From Cryobacterium lactosi (lineage in GTDB: Bacteria; Actinomycetota; Actinomycetes; Actinomycetales; Microbacteriaceae): a DNA stretch of 64,000 nt. The stretch is taken from positions 274,532-338,531 of the forward strand of contig NZ_SOHM01000031.1 in the NCBI RefSeq assembly GCF_004403945.1, in the 5' to 3' direction. The position numbers and the translations under genes were made by a program. A model generated the notes under the pieces. It was given only the letters and a program-made list of their open reading frames with translations. It searched no databases and was not told where the DNA came from. Below, one piece after another: positions 26,495 to 37,440 of the stretch. How positions within the stretch are numbered: the stretch's first letter is position 1; every line of letters begins with the position of its first letter.

Positions 26495-28357
26495 TCAGCC
26501 GTGGTCGATCGCCGCTTCGTCGCGCCGCCGTTCGGCCTTGATCAGCCGCGTAGCCGCGTCGATCAGGGCCAGGTGTGTGAAAGCCTGCGGGAAGTTGCCC
26601 AGGTGCTGCCCGGTGGTGGCATCGATCTCCTCGGCGTAGAGCAGCAACGGCCCGGCGAACGAGAGCAGCTTGAGGAACAGGGCCTCGGCGGCGTCGTGCT
26701 CGCCGATCATCACCAGGGCGGACACGAGCCAGAACGAGCAGATGCTGAAGGTGCCTTCCTCGCCGCTCAGGCCGTCGTCGGTGCTGTCGACCCGGTAACG
26801 CAGCACCAGGCCGTTCTGGGTTAGTTCGTCGGCGATCGCCAGCACCGTGGCCCGCACCCGCTCGTCACCCGGCGGCAGGAAGCCCATGATCGGCAGGAGC
26901 AGCAGCGAGGCATCCAGGTCGGTGGTGTCGTAGTGCTGGGTGAACACGCCGCGGTCACTCACACCGCGTTCGCAGACCTCAGCTTTGATCCGGTCGGCGG
27001 ACGCGCGCCAGGATTGGGCGCGGGGCGCATCGCCGCGGCTCTCGGCGATGCGGGCGGCGCGGTCGGCGGCGACCCAGCACAGCACCTTAGAGGCGACGAA
27101 GTGCCGCGGCTGCCCGCGCATCTCCCAGATGCCCTGGTCGGGTTCCGCGGAACGGGCGATGGCCGTGTCGACCAGCTCGGAGAGCCGTTCCCACGCGGCA
27201 GGGGCGATCTGTCCGCCGCCGCGAAGGTGCTCCTCGACCGAGTCGAGCAGCATGCCCCAGACGTCGTGCTGGTGCTGATCGAAGGCCCCATTGCCGATGC
27301 GCACCGGACGGGATCCTCGGTAACCGGCCAAATGGTCCAGGGTCTGCTCGGTGAGGTCCCGTTCGCCGCCGATCCCGTACATGATCTGCAGGTCCCACGG
27401 CGAGTTGGGTTTTCCGGTCGCGACAGCGTCGAGGATGAAGGCGAAATAGTCGAACGCTTCGCCGTTGAAGCCGAGGCCGTGCAGGGCGCGCAACATGAAG
27501 GCGGTGTCCCGGATCCAGGTATACCGGTAGTCCCAGTTGCGTTCGCCTCCGGGGGTCTCGGGCAGCGAGGTTGTCGCGGCGGCCATGATCGCGCCGGTCG
27601 GCGCGTAGCTCAGACCCTTCAGGGCCAGGGCGCTGCGCTCGATGTACGGGCGGAACCGGTGATCGGGGAACGTGGCCATGCTCATCCAGTTGCGCCAGTA
27701 CTTCTCCGTCTGCTCAAGCTGACGGGTCGCGTCTTCGAGGTCCTCCGGAACATTCCCGTCCCAGGCCAGGGCCACAAACGCCGACTCCCCGGTCTCGAGC
27801 GTGGTTCGGCCCGTGCATCGACCGCCGACCACTCCGAGCGGCACGTTGCCGCCGAGGGTGAGGGAGACGTTGCCGCTGGCGACGGCGGCCCTGGTGTACC
27901 CGGGACCGTCGAACCTCCACGCGGCCTGGTCCCTGGCATAGTCGAACAGCGGGAAGCAGTTGACCTGAAGCTCCACCCGACCGTCGAAGCAGGTCGCGAT
28001 GCGTAGGAGCGTGCGCTGCGCTATCGAGTCGCCGGGGGAGCGCCGGAAGCCTTCCCTGCGCTCGTCGGCCAACGGGCCCATCACCAGGACGTCCTTGACG
28101 GTCAACCAGCCGGTGGGCGTGTGCCAGGTGGTCTCCAGCACCATCGTGCCGGGCAGGTACCGGCGCTGCTCCGGCACTGTGGAGTTGGTCGGGGCAAACC
28201 TGAAGAGGCCGGCCGTGCGGTCGAGCAGCGCCGCGAAGACACTCGGGCTGTCCGGCCGGGGCAGGCACAGCCATTCCACGGCGCCGTCCGGGGCGATGAG
28301 GGTGCTGACCTCGCAGTCGGAGAGGAAGGCGTAGTCGGCGATCGGTGGAAATCTCAT
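26495..28357 (-). CDS. Glycoside hydrolase family 15 protein (trehalase/glucoamylase-like)
   Basis: A 620-residue GH15 protein. It has the N-terminal beta-sandwich (MRFPPIADYAFLSDCEVSTL, about 1-240) and the (alpha/alpha)6 barrel starting near ALKGLSYAPTGAIMAAATTS. Catalytic Glu candidates are Glu412 in GIWEMRGQPRHF and Glu576/577 in LYAEEIDATTGQHLGNFPQ. Actinobacterial proteins with this layout include the GH15 alpha,alpha-trehalase, so trehalose hydrolysis is the leading guess and glucoamylase the alternative. No signal peptide. GGAGGA precedes the ATG at 28357. Confidence 0.9.
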   Translation of the reverse strand: MRFPPIADYAFLSDCEVSTLIAPDGAVEWLCLPRPDSPSVFAALLDRTAGLFRFAPTNSTVPEQRRYLPGTMVLETTWHTPTGWLTVKDVLVMGPLADERREGFRRSPGDSIAQRTLLRIATCFDGRVELQVNCFPLFDYARDQAAWRFDGPGYTRAAVASGNVSLTLGGNVPLGVVGGRCTGRTTLETGESAFVALAWDGNVPEDLEDATRQLEQTEKYWRNWMSMATFPDHRFRPYIERSALALKGLSYAPTGAIMAAATTSLPETPGGERNWDYRYTWIRDTAFMLRALHGLGFNGEAFDYFAFILDAVATGKPNSPWDLQIMYGIGGERDLTEQTLDHLAGYRGSRPVRIGNGAFDQHQHDVWGMLLDSVEEHLRGGGQIAPAAWERLSELVDTAIARSAEPDQGIWEMRGQPRHFVASKVLCWVAADRAARIAESRGDAPRAQSWRASADRIKAEVCERGVSDRGVFTQHYDTTDLDASLLLLPIMGFLPPGDERVRATVLAIADELTQNGLVLRYRVDSTDDGLSGEEGTFSICSFWLVSALVMIGEHDAAEALFLKLLSFAGPLLLYAEEIDATTGQHLGNFPQAFTHLALIDAATRLIKAERRRDEAAIDHG

Positions 28358-28607
28358 GAGTGGTCCTCCGGTGGGGCGATCGTGGCCGGTGCGGAACAAC
28401 TGCCACCAGAGTCGACCCCGACTGTGTCGCTGTCAACGACCGGGCCGGCGTGCGCATCCCACCGAGGGCTTTGGTGCTGTTGCATCTGTTCGTCGTGGCC
28501 AGGAGTGTCTGCGAAGGGGTGCGGCTGACCGGCCGACGGCATCCGACGGCATCCGGCGTCGTCATGCGGCAGAGGGCGCCGGGGGAGACCCGCCGTAGTC
28601 TGGGGGG

Positions 28608-29297
28608 ATGCCCGCCACCACCGATGATGCTCGCGCCGATCTGGCTGCGCTCTGCGCGCGCGGCCTGGATTGGGGCTTGGGGCGAAGTCGGGACCTGCCC
28701 GATCTGACCCGGGCCCGGCACGCGGCGGTACTCGTGCTTTTTGGCGTGCTCGATGCGGTGCCGGCCCTGGTTGCCGGTTCCGGTGCTGCACCCGTGCCGC
28801 GCGACCTGGACGTTCTGCTGCTGCGCCGTGCATCCACCCTGGGCAGTCACCCAGGTCAGATCGCTTTCCCCGGCGGCCGGCTCGAAGCATCCGATGCGGG
28901 CCCGGTCGCCGCGGCCCTGCGGGAAGCCGTCGAGGAGACCGGCCTGGATGTCGCCGGCCTCGAGCCGTTGGGCACTCTGCCGGCCATGCCGGTGCCCGTG
29001 AGCAACCATCTGGTCACCCCGGTGCCGGCGTGGTGGACTCGCCCATCGCAGGTGGCGGCGATGGACCACGCCGAAACGGTGGACGTGTTTCGGGTTCCCG
29101 TGGCGGAACTCCTTGACCCCGCCAACAGGGCGAACACCGTGCACACCGTCGGCGCCACCGACTACCGGGCGCCGGCCTTCACGGTGGGCGCCCGGCTGGT
29201 CTGGGGCTTCACAGCAATCGTGCTCGCCCGGATGTTCGACGAGCTCGGCTGGGCCGGGCCCTGGGACCACGACCGGATCGTGCAGCCCGAGCTCTGA
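28608..29297 (+). CDS. Nudix hydrolase, CoA pyrophosphatase (NudL/UPF0035) type
   Basis: A 229-residue Nudix protein. The UPF0035 motif LRRASTLGSHPGQIAFPGG comes directly before the Nudix box GGRLEASDAGPVAAALREAV then EETGL. In the box the first Glu is replaced by Asp-type spacing, as in CoA pyrophosphatases that cleave CoA to 4-phosphopantetheine and 3',5'-ADP. It is followed by a strong bidirectional terminator shared with terC. Confidence 0.88.
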   Translation: MPATTDDARADLAALCARGLDWGLGRSRDLPDLTRARHAAVLVLFGVLDAVPALVAGSGAAPVPRDLDVLLLRRASTLGSHPGQIAFPGGRLEASDAGPVAAALREAVEETGLDVAGLEPLGTLPAMPVPVSNHLVTPVPAWWTRPSQVAAMDHAETVDVFRVPVAELLDPANRANTVHTVGATDYRAPAFTVGARLVWGFTAIVLARMFDELGWAGPWDHDRIVQPEL

Positions 29298-29353
29298 CGG
29301 ACGTGCGCCTGCTTCTTGTGTTGGGGCGCTCTGCTTCTCGGTAGACCTCGTGT

Positions 29354-29387
29354 GGCCCGGCGCCCCCGATAGCGGGGGCGCCGGGCC
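29354..29387. terminator. Bidirectional intrinsic terminator hairpin
   Basis: A perfect 14-bp stem, GGCCCGGCGCCCCC (29354-29367) with GGGGGCGCCGGGCC (29374-29387), and a GATAGC loop. It sits between the convergent stops of the Nudix and TerC genes. Confidence 0.85.
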
Positions 29388-29413
29388 AGGAGGGGCGCAG
29401 TGACCGTGGTCGG

Positions 29414-30436
29414 TTAGTGCGAGTCCTTCGCCTTGGTGATCGGCTGGCCCTCGACCTGGCCGCGGTCGGCCTTGGCGGCGTCACCGCGGGTCTTGGCCAG
29501 GCTCGCGACGGTGGCCACGGCAACTGTCGCGGCGATGAAGACCAGTGAGAACCAGATCGGGATCTCGGGTACCCACAGCACGGGCTCGCCGCCGTTGATG
29601 AACGGTACCTCGTTGACGTGCAGGGCGTGGAAGACCAGCTTGAGGCCGATGAAGCCGAGGATGACGGCCAGGCCCTGGGAGAGGTAGACCAGGCGCTCGA
29701 GCAGCCCGCCGATCAGGAAGAACAGCTGGCGCAGGCCCATCAGAGCGAAGGCGTTAGCGGTGAAGACGATGTAGGCCTCGGAGGTGAGCCCGTAGATCGC
29801 GGGGATCGAGTCGATCGCGAAGACCAGGTCGATGAAGCCGATCGCGATGATGGTGAGCAGCATCGGGGTGACGAAGCGCTTGCCGTTGATCTTGGTGGTG
29901 AGCTTGTCGCGGTCGTATTCCTCGCTGACCGGCAGCACCCGGCGGGCCAGGCGCACGAAAAGGTTGTCGGCGGGGTTGCCCTCGTGACCGCGCACCTGCA
30001 TGTAGGCCAGCACGAACAGCAGGGCGCCGAAGAGGTAGAACACCCAGGAGAAGTTCTCGATCAGGGCCGCGCCCACGGCGATGAAGCCACCGCGCATGAT
30101 CAGCGCGATGATGATGCCGAACATCAGCACCTTCTGCTGGTACGCCTTGGGCACCGAGAACGCGGCCATCACGATGAGGAACACGAAGAGGTTGTCGATC
30201 GACAGGGCCTTCTCAGTGAGGTAGCCCGCGAAATATTCGCCGCCGTAGCGCCAGCCGGACACGATGCCGATACCGACACCGAAGAGCAAGGCAAGGCCGA
30301 TGTAGAAGGCCGACCAGCGGGCCGACTCACCCACGGTGGGCTCGTGGGGCTTGCGCACGTGCGCGAAGAACTCGTACGCGAAGAAGGCGATCGTCACGGC
30401 GATGGTGATGATCCAGATGGTGGGAGTGATATTCAA
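29414..30436 (-). CDS. TerC family integral membrane protein (predicted Mn2+ exporter)
   Basis: A 340-residue polytopic protein of the TerC/Alx family with about nine hydrophobic segments. The two conserved acidic motifs that form the metal path are visible: ALSIDNLFVFLIVM in the first half and FIDLVFAIDSIPAI in the second. Members export manganese or load it onto secreted enzymes. The C-terminal tail is hydrophilic and Lys rich. Its leader contains a yybP-ykoY riboswitch candidate, consistent with manganese-responsive expression. Confidence 0.93.
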   Translation of the reverse strand: MNITPTIWIITIAVTIAFFAYEFFAHVRKPHEPTVGESARWSAFYIGLALLFGVGIGIVSGWRYGGEYFAGYLTEKALSIDNLFVFLIVMAAFSVPKAYQQKVLMFGIIIALIMRGGFIAVGAALIENFSWVFYLFGALLFVLAYMQVRGHEGNPADNLFVRLARRVLPVSEEYDRDKLTTKINGKRFVTPMLLTIIAIGFIDLVFAIDSIPAIYGLTSEAYIVFTANAFALMGLRQLFFLIGGLLERLVYLSQGLAVILGFIGLKLVFHALHVNEVPFINGGEPVLWVPEIPIWFSLVFIAATVAVATVASLAKTRGDAAKADRGQVEGQPITKAKDSH

Positions 30437-30470
30437 GAAGAGCTCCAGGGCAGGGGGAACGGACGGAGTT

Positions 30471-30574
30471 CAAGGTCTCTTCCACCCGCAGCCTGTGGAG
30501 CTGCCGAGCCGGCGTCCCGGGACTCTTCATTAAGTCCGTACTGACGGGTGCGCCGCGTGGGAGTACTCCCCTTG
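30471..30574 (-). promoter_or_regulatory. yybP-ykoY (Mn2+) riboswitch upstream of terC
   Basis: On the minus strand the leader contains GGGGAGTACTCCC, then GTCAGTACG, then GGTGGAAGAGACCTTG in that order, the conserved blocks of actinobacterial yybP-ykoY aptamers. The ends CAAGG (30574-30570) and CCTTG (30475-30471) can pair as P1, and CACCCG with CGGGTG as the next helix. It ends 34 bases before the terC start. The class binds Mn2+ and turns on exporters. A covariance-model hit would confirm it. Confidence 0.85.
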
Positions 30575-30704
30575 CTTGCTCAACAGTAGAGCAGTTTTCC
30601 TGAGATGTCGCCCCGAGAGCTTCGCCGGCGGCGAAAACCTCGAAAAACCCTTGTCGCGACGGTCCGGTGGCCGGCTTTCGACGGCTCAGGGCCGGGGGAA
30701 CAGA

Positions 30705-30772
30705 GCTGCGCGGGCAAGGCGCCGCTGTGCGGGTGGCACGCCACCCGCATAACGGCGCCTGACCCGCGCAGC
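30705..30772 (-). terminator. Long three-segment hairpin after the DEAD-box helicase gene
   Basis: Three stacked helices separated by small bulges: GCTGCGCGGG with CCCGCGCAGC, GGCGCCG with CGGCGCC, and TGCGGGTGGC with GCCACCCGCA around a two-base apex. It starts 16 bases beyond the helicase stop, so it is the likely terminator for that gene. Confidence 0.75.
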
Positions 30773-30788
30773 GGTCAAGCGGTTGGAG

Positions 30789-32615
<1,827 letters not shown>

Positions 32616-32834
32616 ACTACTACGGTAGTCGGTCGAAGTGCTCACCCCGTTCGGGAGCGTGAAATCGGTTGCCCGGCAGTCCGCCGACAGGGGCGATTCG
32701 GCGTCGGCGAGGACCGCCGCCGCATCAGCCGAGCGCCCGGCCGCGGTACTGGCGGACGGGGACCGGCGGGCGCACAATGACCCGTAGACGGTGGAGGCGC
32801 GCCGAGGTGTCCCGTCGCATGGAAGGTGTTCCCG

Positions 32835-33635
32835 ATGGTGGCGTTCTGGGTGCTGCTGGCACTCGCGGTGATTCTGTTGATCGTGCTGCTGGCCCTGTCG
32901 ATCAGGGTGGTGACGCAATATGAGCAGGGCGTGCTGCTGCGGTTCGGCCGGCTCGTCGGCACGCTGAAGCCTGGCCTGCACATCATCATCCCGCTCATCG
33001 ATGTCATGCACCGGGTGTCCCTGCGCATAGTGACCCTTCCCATCGAGTCGCAGGGCATCATCACCCGCGACAACGTGAGCGTCGGGGTCTCGGCGGTGGC
33101 CTACTACCGGGTGATCGACTCGGTGAAATCGGTGGTGGAAATCGAGAACGTGCAGGCTGCGATCGATCAGATCGCCCAGACCACGCTGCGCAAGGTGGTC
33201 GGCCAGCACGCCCTGGACGAGACCCTGACCAACACCCAGGTGCTCAACGTGAGCGTGCGCGAGATCCTGGATGCCCAAACCCTCGGCTGGGGTGTCGAGG
33301 TGACCCTGGTCGAGCTCAAGGACATCCTGCTGCCCGAAAGCATGAAACGCTCGATGGCCAAGCAGGCGGAGGCCGAGCGGGAGAAGCGGGCCAAGATCAT
33401 CAACGCCGAGGGGGAGCAACAGGCCGCCGCGACCCTCGGTCAGGCTGCGGACATCATGCTCGCGCATCCGATCGCGCTGCAATTGCGCAATCTGCAGACC
33501 CTGGTCGAGATCGGCGTCGACAAGAACACCATCGTGGTGTTCCCCGCCCCGCTCATGAGCACCATCAGCGAGCTGGGCACCTTCCTGGCCAGGGAAACCA
33601 GGGACGCGGCCGCATCCGTCGCCGACACGGACTGA
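32835..33635 (+). CDS. SPFH/Band 7 (slipin/stomatin-like) membrane protein
   Basis: A 266-residue protein with one N-terminal transmembrane helix (about 5-27) and an SPFH domain: VVTQYEQGVLLRFGRL, PGLHIIIPLID and the conserved SVREILDAQTLGWGVEVT region. A charged helical stretch follows (AEREKRAKIINAEGEQQAA), typical of oligomerising slipins. Such proteins organise membrane microdomains. No NfeD partner gene is adjacent, though slipins often have one. GGAAGG lies eight bases before the chosen ATG. Confidence 0.9.
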   Translation: MVAFWVLLALAVILLIVLLALSIRVVTQYEQGVLLRFGRLVGTLKPGLHIIIPLIDVMHRVSLRIVTLPIESQGIITRDNVSVGVSAVAYYRVIDSVKSVVEIENVQAAIDQIAQTTLRKVVGQHALDETLTNTQVLNVSVREILDAQTLGWGVEVTLVELKDILLPESMKRSMAKQAEAEREKRAKIINAEGEQQAAATLGQAADIMLAHPIALQLRNLQTLVEIGVDKNTIVVFPAPLMSTISELGTFLARETRDAAASVADTD

Positions 33636-33714
33636 TTCTCGCGGCGGTGGAGCGCCGACGGGCCGGTACTATTCGTATCTGCCCAGGCCCAATCCGAAAG
33701 ACAGGCGCACAGTG

Positions 33715-33963
33715 ATGTTGGAGATGCGACCGAATTGCGAATGCTGCGACCGGGACCTCTCGGCGTCCGGTGACGACGCGTTCATCTGCTCGTTCGAATG
33801 CACCTGGTGCGCCGACTGCGTGCAGACGTTCCCCGGCGGCGCCTGCCCCAACTGCGGTGGCATGCTCCAACTTCGACCGCGCAGGGCCCCGCACAAACTG
33901 GTGACGTCCCCCGGCTCCACCATCCGCGTCGTGACACCGGGATGCCGGACCGACCTGGCCTGA
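33715..33963 (+). CDS. DUF1272 zinc-ribbon-like small protein
   Basis: An 82-residue protein beginning MLEMRPNCECCDRDL. Cysteine pairs CECC, CSFECTWCADC and CPNC give a likely two-site zinc ribbon, diagnostic of DUF1272. A GTG three bases upstream is an alternative start. The family is found in many bacteria and has no assigned function. It converges with the hydrolase gene, whose stop is two bases away. Confidence 0.88.
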   Translation: MLEMRPNCECCDRDLSASGDDAFICSFECTWCADCVQTFPGGACPNCGGMLQLRPRRAPHKLVTSPGSTIRVVTPGCRTDLA

Positions 33964-33964
33964 A

Positions 33965-34756
33965 TCAGCCCGGCAGGCTCGCGTCCAGGGTCTCGTGCAG
34001 TGCGCCGGCGAGCACGGCGAGGTCCACATCGTGGCTCTGACCGGGCAGCTCCACGTGCCGGCCGTACTCCAGGGCGGTGGCCAGGGCCCTGGCGGATTCA
34101 CGGATGAACTCCGGCGCGAATTCGCCGCTGAGCACCACCGCCGGAATCCGGACGGCGTCGATCCGCTCATAGGGGAGCAGGCCGTCACCGAGTACCGCGT
34201 CGTCGTAGGCGAGAGTGGGGGCGATTGCCTCGTAGCCGGCCCACATCGGCGCCTGCCGCATCCCCGCGATCTGCTCGGCCGGTATACCCACCCGGGCCAG
34301 GAACAGTGCCATGGCGTCGCTGCGTCGCCCCGCGGCCAGGGCCTCGGCGAGGTTCCGGGAGTACGCGATGGCGACGGGATCACGCTCGATGCTCACCGGC
34401 ACCTCATAGACCGCCAGTTCGCTGACCGATGCGCCCAGCCGCGCGGCGGCGGCGATGGCCAGCGCCCCGCCGCTGGACATGCCGAAGAGGGCCGCCCGGC
34501 CGCCGGCCGTGTCGATCAGGGCGGCGATGTCGTCGATCTCCCGGTCGACCGAGAAGGGCAGGGTGTCGGTGCTGGCGCCGCGTCCACGCCGGTCGTAGAC
34601 GTACACGGTGAACCTGTCGGCCATGAGCGCGGCCAGGGGGCGCAGGGGTCCGGCGTCACGATAGCAGGTGGCGCCGTCGACGAGGACGAGGGCCGGCCCG
34701 GTGCCGAGGCTGTCGAAGGCGATCCTGGTGCCGTCGTGTGACGCAACCGTGGGCAT
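33965..34756 (-). CDS. Alpha/beta fold hydrolase
   Basis: A 263-residue hydrolase. The nucleophile elbow is GMSSGGALA, the oxyanion region precedes it in LVLVDGATCY, and the His is in PGQSHDVD near the C-terminus. The position normally holding the acid follows VVLSGEFAPEFIR, where Glu may replace Asp. The family includes esterases and lactonases; the substrate is unknown. GGAG lies six bases before the ATG at 34756. Confidence 0.82.
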   Translation of the reverse strand: MPTVASHDGTRIAFDSLGTGPALVLVDGATCYRDAGPLRPLAALMADRFTVYVYDRRGRGASTDTLPFSVDREIDDIAALIDTAGGRAALFGMSSGGALAIAAAARLGASVSELAVYEVPVSIERDPVAIAYSRNLAEALAAGRRSDAMALFLARVGIPAEQIAGMRQAPMWAGYEAIAPTLAYDDAVLGDGLLPYERIDAVRIPAVVLSGEFAPEFIRESARALATALEYGRHVELPGQSHDVDLAVLAGALHETLDASLPG

Positions 34757-34928
34757 GGTGTCTCCTTCGTGGGCTATCGCTTCACAAATGTTCGCTGACA
34801 CCGTGGCACCGGATGACCACGGCGGTCAACCGCTGAGGCGGGAACATCCGCGCGGACCTGCACGGACGTGCTCCGCCCGGCGCCGTGTTGCGCCCCCACA
34901 CTGGAGCAGTTCGCGGGAGTATGGCTGC

Positions 34929-36617
34929 ATGGCCATTACTGAGCAACAGCCCTGGGTTAAGCACTACCAGCCGGGCGTGCCCGCAGAAATCGACTACCCC
35001 ACCACCTCGCTCGTCGAGATGCTGGAGCACGCGGTCGCGGAGGCCGGTGACGCCCCGGCGCTGGAGTTCTTCGGGCGCCGCACCAGCTATGCGGAACTCG
35101 GCGCCCAGATCGACCGGGCGGCGGAGGGACTGCGCCTGCTCGGCGTGCGCGCCGGCGACAGGGTCGCCCTGATCCTGCCGAACTGCCCGCAACACGTTGT
35201 GGCGTTCTATGCGGTCCTCCGCCTGGGCGGCATTGTCGTGGAGCACAACCCGCTCTACACCTCGCCCGAACTCCGGCACCAGTTCGAAGACCACCAGGCC
35301 CGCATCGTGATCGCCTGGGACAAGGTCGCTCCCACCGTTCGGGCATTCCCTGCCGACATCGAGATCGACCACATCGTGTCCGTCAACCTGCTCCAGGCGT
35401 TCCCCACCATCAAGAGACTGGCCCTCTACCTGCCGGTCAAGAGCCTCCGCGAATCCCGTGCGGCGTTGACCGGTTCGGCGGCCGGCACCACCCCGTGGAA
35501 GGACCTGTTCACCCACGGCGCCATCGACCCGACCCACCCGCGGCCCGCGATGCACGACCTGGCGGCCATCCAGTACACCTCCGGCACCACCGGCCGCCCC
35601 AAGGGCGCGATGCTCACGCACTACAACCTGCACTGCAATGCGTTGCAGGGCGAGGCCTGGATGCACGGCGCCGAGTACCGCAAGGAGGTCTTCTACGCGA
35701 TCCTGCCGATGTTCCACTCCTTCGGACTCACGCTGTACCTGACCTACGGCATCCACAAGCAGGCCCTGATCGTGCTGTTTCCCAAGTTCGACCCGAAAAC
35801 CGTGCTCGACACCATGAAGAAGACCCCGGCCACGGTGTATTGCGCGGTGCCGCCGATCTACGAGCGCACCGCGCTCGCCGCGAAGGAACGCGGCATCTCG
35901 CTGCGCTCCTGCCGGTTCTGCATCTCCGGGGCGATGAATCTGCCCGACCACGTCGTGGAGCTGTGGGAATCCGTCTCCGGCGGGCTGCTGGTGGAGGGCT
36001 TCGGCATGACCGAGGCTTCCCCGGTGGCGATGGGCAATCCGTTCTATCCCACCCGTCGGCCCGGCACCGTCGGCATCCCGTTCTCGTCGACCCTGATGAA
36101 GGTCACCGATCCCGATGACCCGACCGTCGAGGTCGAGAAGGGGCAGCCGGGCGAGCTGCTGCTCAAGGGCCCGCAGGTATTCCAGGGCTACTGGAACAAC
36201 CCGGAGGAGACCGCCAAAACCCTCACTCCCGACGGCTGGCTGCGCACCGGCGACATTGTCACCGTGGACGAGGACGGGTTCTCCACCATCGTCGACCGGG
36301 CCAAGGACCTGATCATCACCGGTGGATTCAACGTGGCGCCCACCGAGGTGGAGACCGTGCTGCGTCTGCACGCTTCGGTGATTGACGCGGCCGTCTTCGG
36401 CAAGACGCTGGAGCGCGGCGGCGAGATGGTCGTCGCCGCCGTCGAACTCGAACCCGGCGCGACCCTGGACGAGAAGGCTCTGCAGGATCACTGCCGGGAG
36501 CACCTGGCCGCCTACAAAATTCCGCGCCGGATCGTGCAGATCACCGACACCCCGCGCACGATGCTGGGAAAGGTGCTGCGCCGCAAGGTGCGCGAACAGG
36601 TGCTGCCGACGCTCTGA
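34929..36617 (+). CDS. fadD: Long-chain fatty-acid--CoA ligase (AMP-dependent synthetase)
   Basis: A 562-residue acyl-CoA synthetase. The AMP-binding P-loop is YTSGTTGRPKGAML, the A5 region GFGMTEASPV, A7 GWLRTGDI, A8 DRAKDLIITGGFNVAP and the catalytic Lys of A10 in MLGKVLRRKV. It activates fatty acids to acyl-CoA for beta-oxidation or lipid synthesis. It diverges from the hydrolase gene. It is followed by two hairpins at 36625-36641 and 36650-36683. Confidence 0.93.
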   Translation: MAITEQQPWVKHYQPGVPAEIDYPTTSLVEMLEHAVAEAGDAPALEFFGRRTSYAELGAQIDRAAEGLRLLGVRAGDRVALILPNCPQHVVAFYAVLRLGGIVVEHNPLYTSPELRHQFEDHQARIVIAWDKVAPTVRAFPADIEIDHIVSVNLLQAFPTIKRLALYLPVKSLRESRAALTGSAAGTTPWKDLFTHGAIDPTHPRPAMHDLAAIQYTSGTTGRPKGAMLTHYNLHCNALQGEAWMHGAEYRKEVFYAILPMFHSFGLTLYLTYGIHKQALIVLFPKFDPKTVLDTMKKTPATVYCAVPPIYERTALAAKERGISLRSCRFCISGAMNLPDHVVELWESVSGGLLVEGFGMTEASPVAMGNPFYPTRRPGTVGIPFSSTLMKVTDPDDPTVEVEKGQPGELLLKGPQVFQGYWNNPEETAKTLTPDGWLRTGDIVTVDEDGFSTIVDRAKDLIITGGFNVAPTEVETVLRLHASVIDAAVFGKTLERGGEMVVAAVELEPGATLDEKALQDHCREHLAAYKIPRRIVQITDTPRTMLGKVLRRKVREQVLPTL

Positions 36618-36649
36618 CCTGCCTTCACCCGTCGCGGGTGACGCGAGCG

Positions 36650-36683
36650 CTGCCGGAGGGTTGGACACTGACACCTCCGGCAG
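36650..36683 (+). terminator. Intrinsic terminator hairpin after the acyl-CoA ligase
   Basis: A perfect 10-bp stem, CTGCCGGAGG (36650-36659) with CCTCCGGCAG (36674-36683), loop of 14 bases. A smaller hairpin, TCACCCG-tcg-CGGGTGA, precedes it at 36625-36641. Confidence 0.6.
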
Positions 36684-36746
36684 TCGGAGCCGACGGCGCA
36701 CGCTCGTGCCCGTCGTTCGCATCATCTCAGCGAAGTGGAGTGGGTT

Positions 36747-37208
36747 ATGACGGACACCATCGATGAACTCGGGCCGGTCGACTGGATAGTCGTGGAGTTT
36801 CCGGGCAGCACCTTCAACGGGTCGATCGCTCCGGAGATCACCTCCCTCGTGGACCGCGGCCTGGTGAAGATCCTGGACCTGCTGATCCTCAAGAAGGACG
36901 CGGACGGCGCGCTGGAGATCGCCGAACTGTCGGATGTCGACGACGGCGAACTCGGCGAGTTGCGCGCCTTCGAAACCGAGCTGGCCACTCTCCTCAGCGA
37001 GGACGACGTGATCTCGGCAGCCGAGGCCATCGAGCCCGGCAGCAGCGCCGCGCTCCTGGTCTGGGAGAACCTCTGGGCCGCCCCGTTCGGAGCGTCGGTG
37101 CGGCACGCCGGCGGCCAGCTAGTCGCCAGCGGGCGCATCCCGGTGCAGGCCCTCGCCGCCGCCATCGAAGCCGATGACTCGGCTGCACACACCGGGGAAG
37201 GAGCCTGA
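36747..37208 (+). CDS. DUF6325 family protein
   Basis: A 153-residue protein with the start ELGPVDWIVVEFPGSTFNG and the repeated acidic helical region DDGELGELRAFETELATLL, recognisable as DUF6325. Family proteins are small, acidic and common in Actinobacteria. The next gene, a tiny basic protein, starts two bases after the stop. No function is known. Confidence 0.75.
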   Translation: MTDTIDELGPVDWIVVEFPGSTFNGSIAPEITSLVDRGLVKILDLLILKKDADGALEIAELSDVDDGELGELRAFETELATLLSEDDVISAAEAIEPGSSAALLVWENLWAAPFGASVRHAGGQLVASGRIPVQALAAAIEADDSAAHTGEGA

Positions 37209-37209
37209 C

Positions 37210-37359
37210 ATGCCTATTGCACGCAGAAGGGTCGGCCGGCCAGGGGTGATCGGGGCTCCCGTGGCCCGCACCGCCGCCACCGTCGGCACGGCGGCAGTCG
37301 TGGCCCACGGGGTGCGACGGCGCGGCGACCGCAGGGACGAGAGGCGCGACCGCCGCTGA
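37210..37359 (+). CDS. Small basic protein, DUF6325 partner
   Basis: A 49-residue protein, MPIARRRVGRPGVIGAPVAR, with a hydrophobic middle (ARTAATVGTAAVVAHG) and an Arg-rich end. Short proteins of this kind often follow DUF6325 genes. The tight spacing (two bases from the previous stop) and a following terminator support it as real. It could be a small membrane-associated partner of the acidic upstream protein; inference only. Confidence 0.6.
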   Translation: MPIARRRVGRPGVIGAPVARTAATVGTAAVVAHGVRRRGDRRDERRDRR

Positions 37360-37380
37360 GCCAGAGCCTGAGCCACGAAA

Positions 37381-37406
37381 GGGCGACTCCCCGAAGGGAG
37401 TCGCCC
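37381..37406. terminator. Intrinsic terminator hairpin
   Basis: A perfect 11-bp stem GGGCGACTCCC-cgaa-GGGAGTCGCCC. It serves the DUF6325 pair on the + strand and probably the convergent secreted-protein gene on the - strand. Confidence 0.85.
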
Positions 37407-37440
37407 GGTCGTTCAGTGCAGGGAAATCCTGCCGGAAGGC

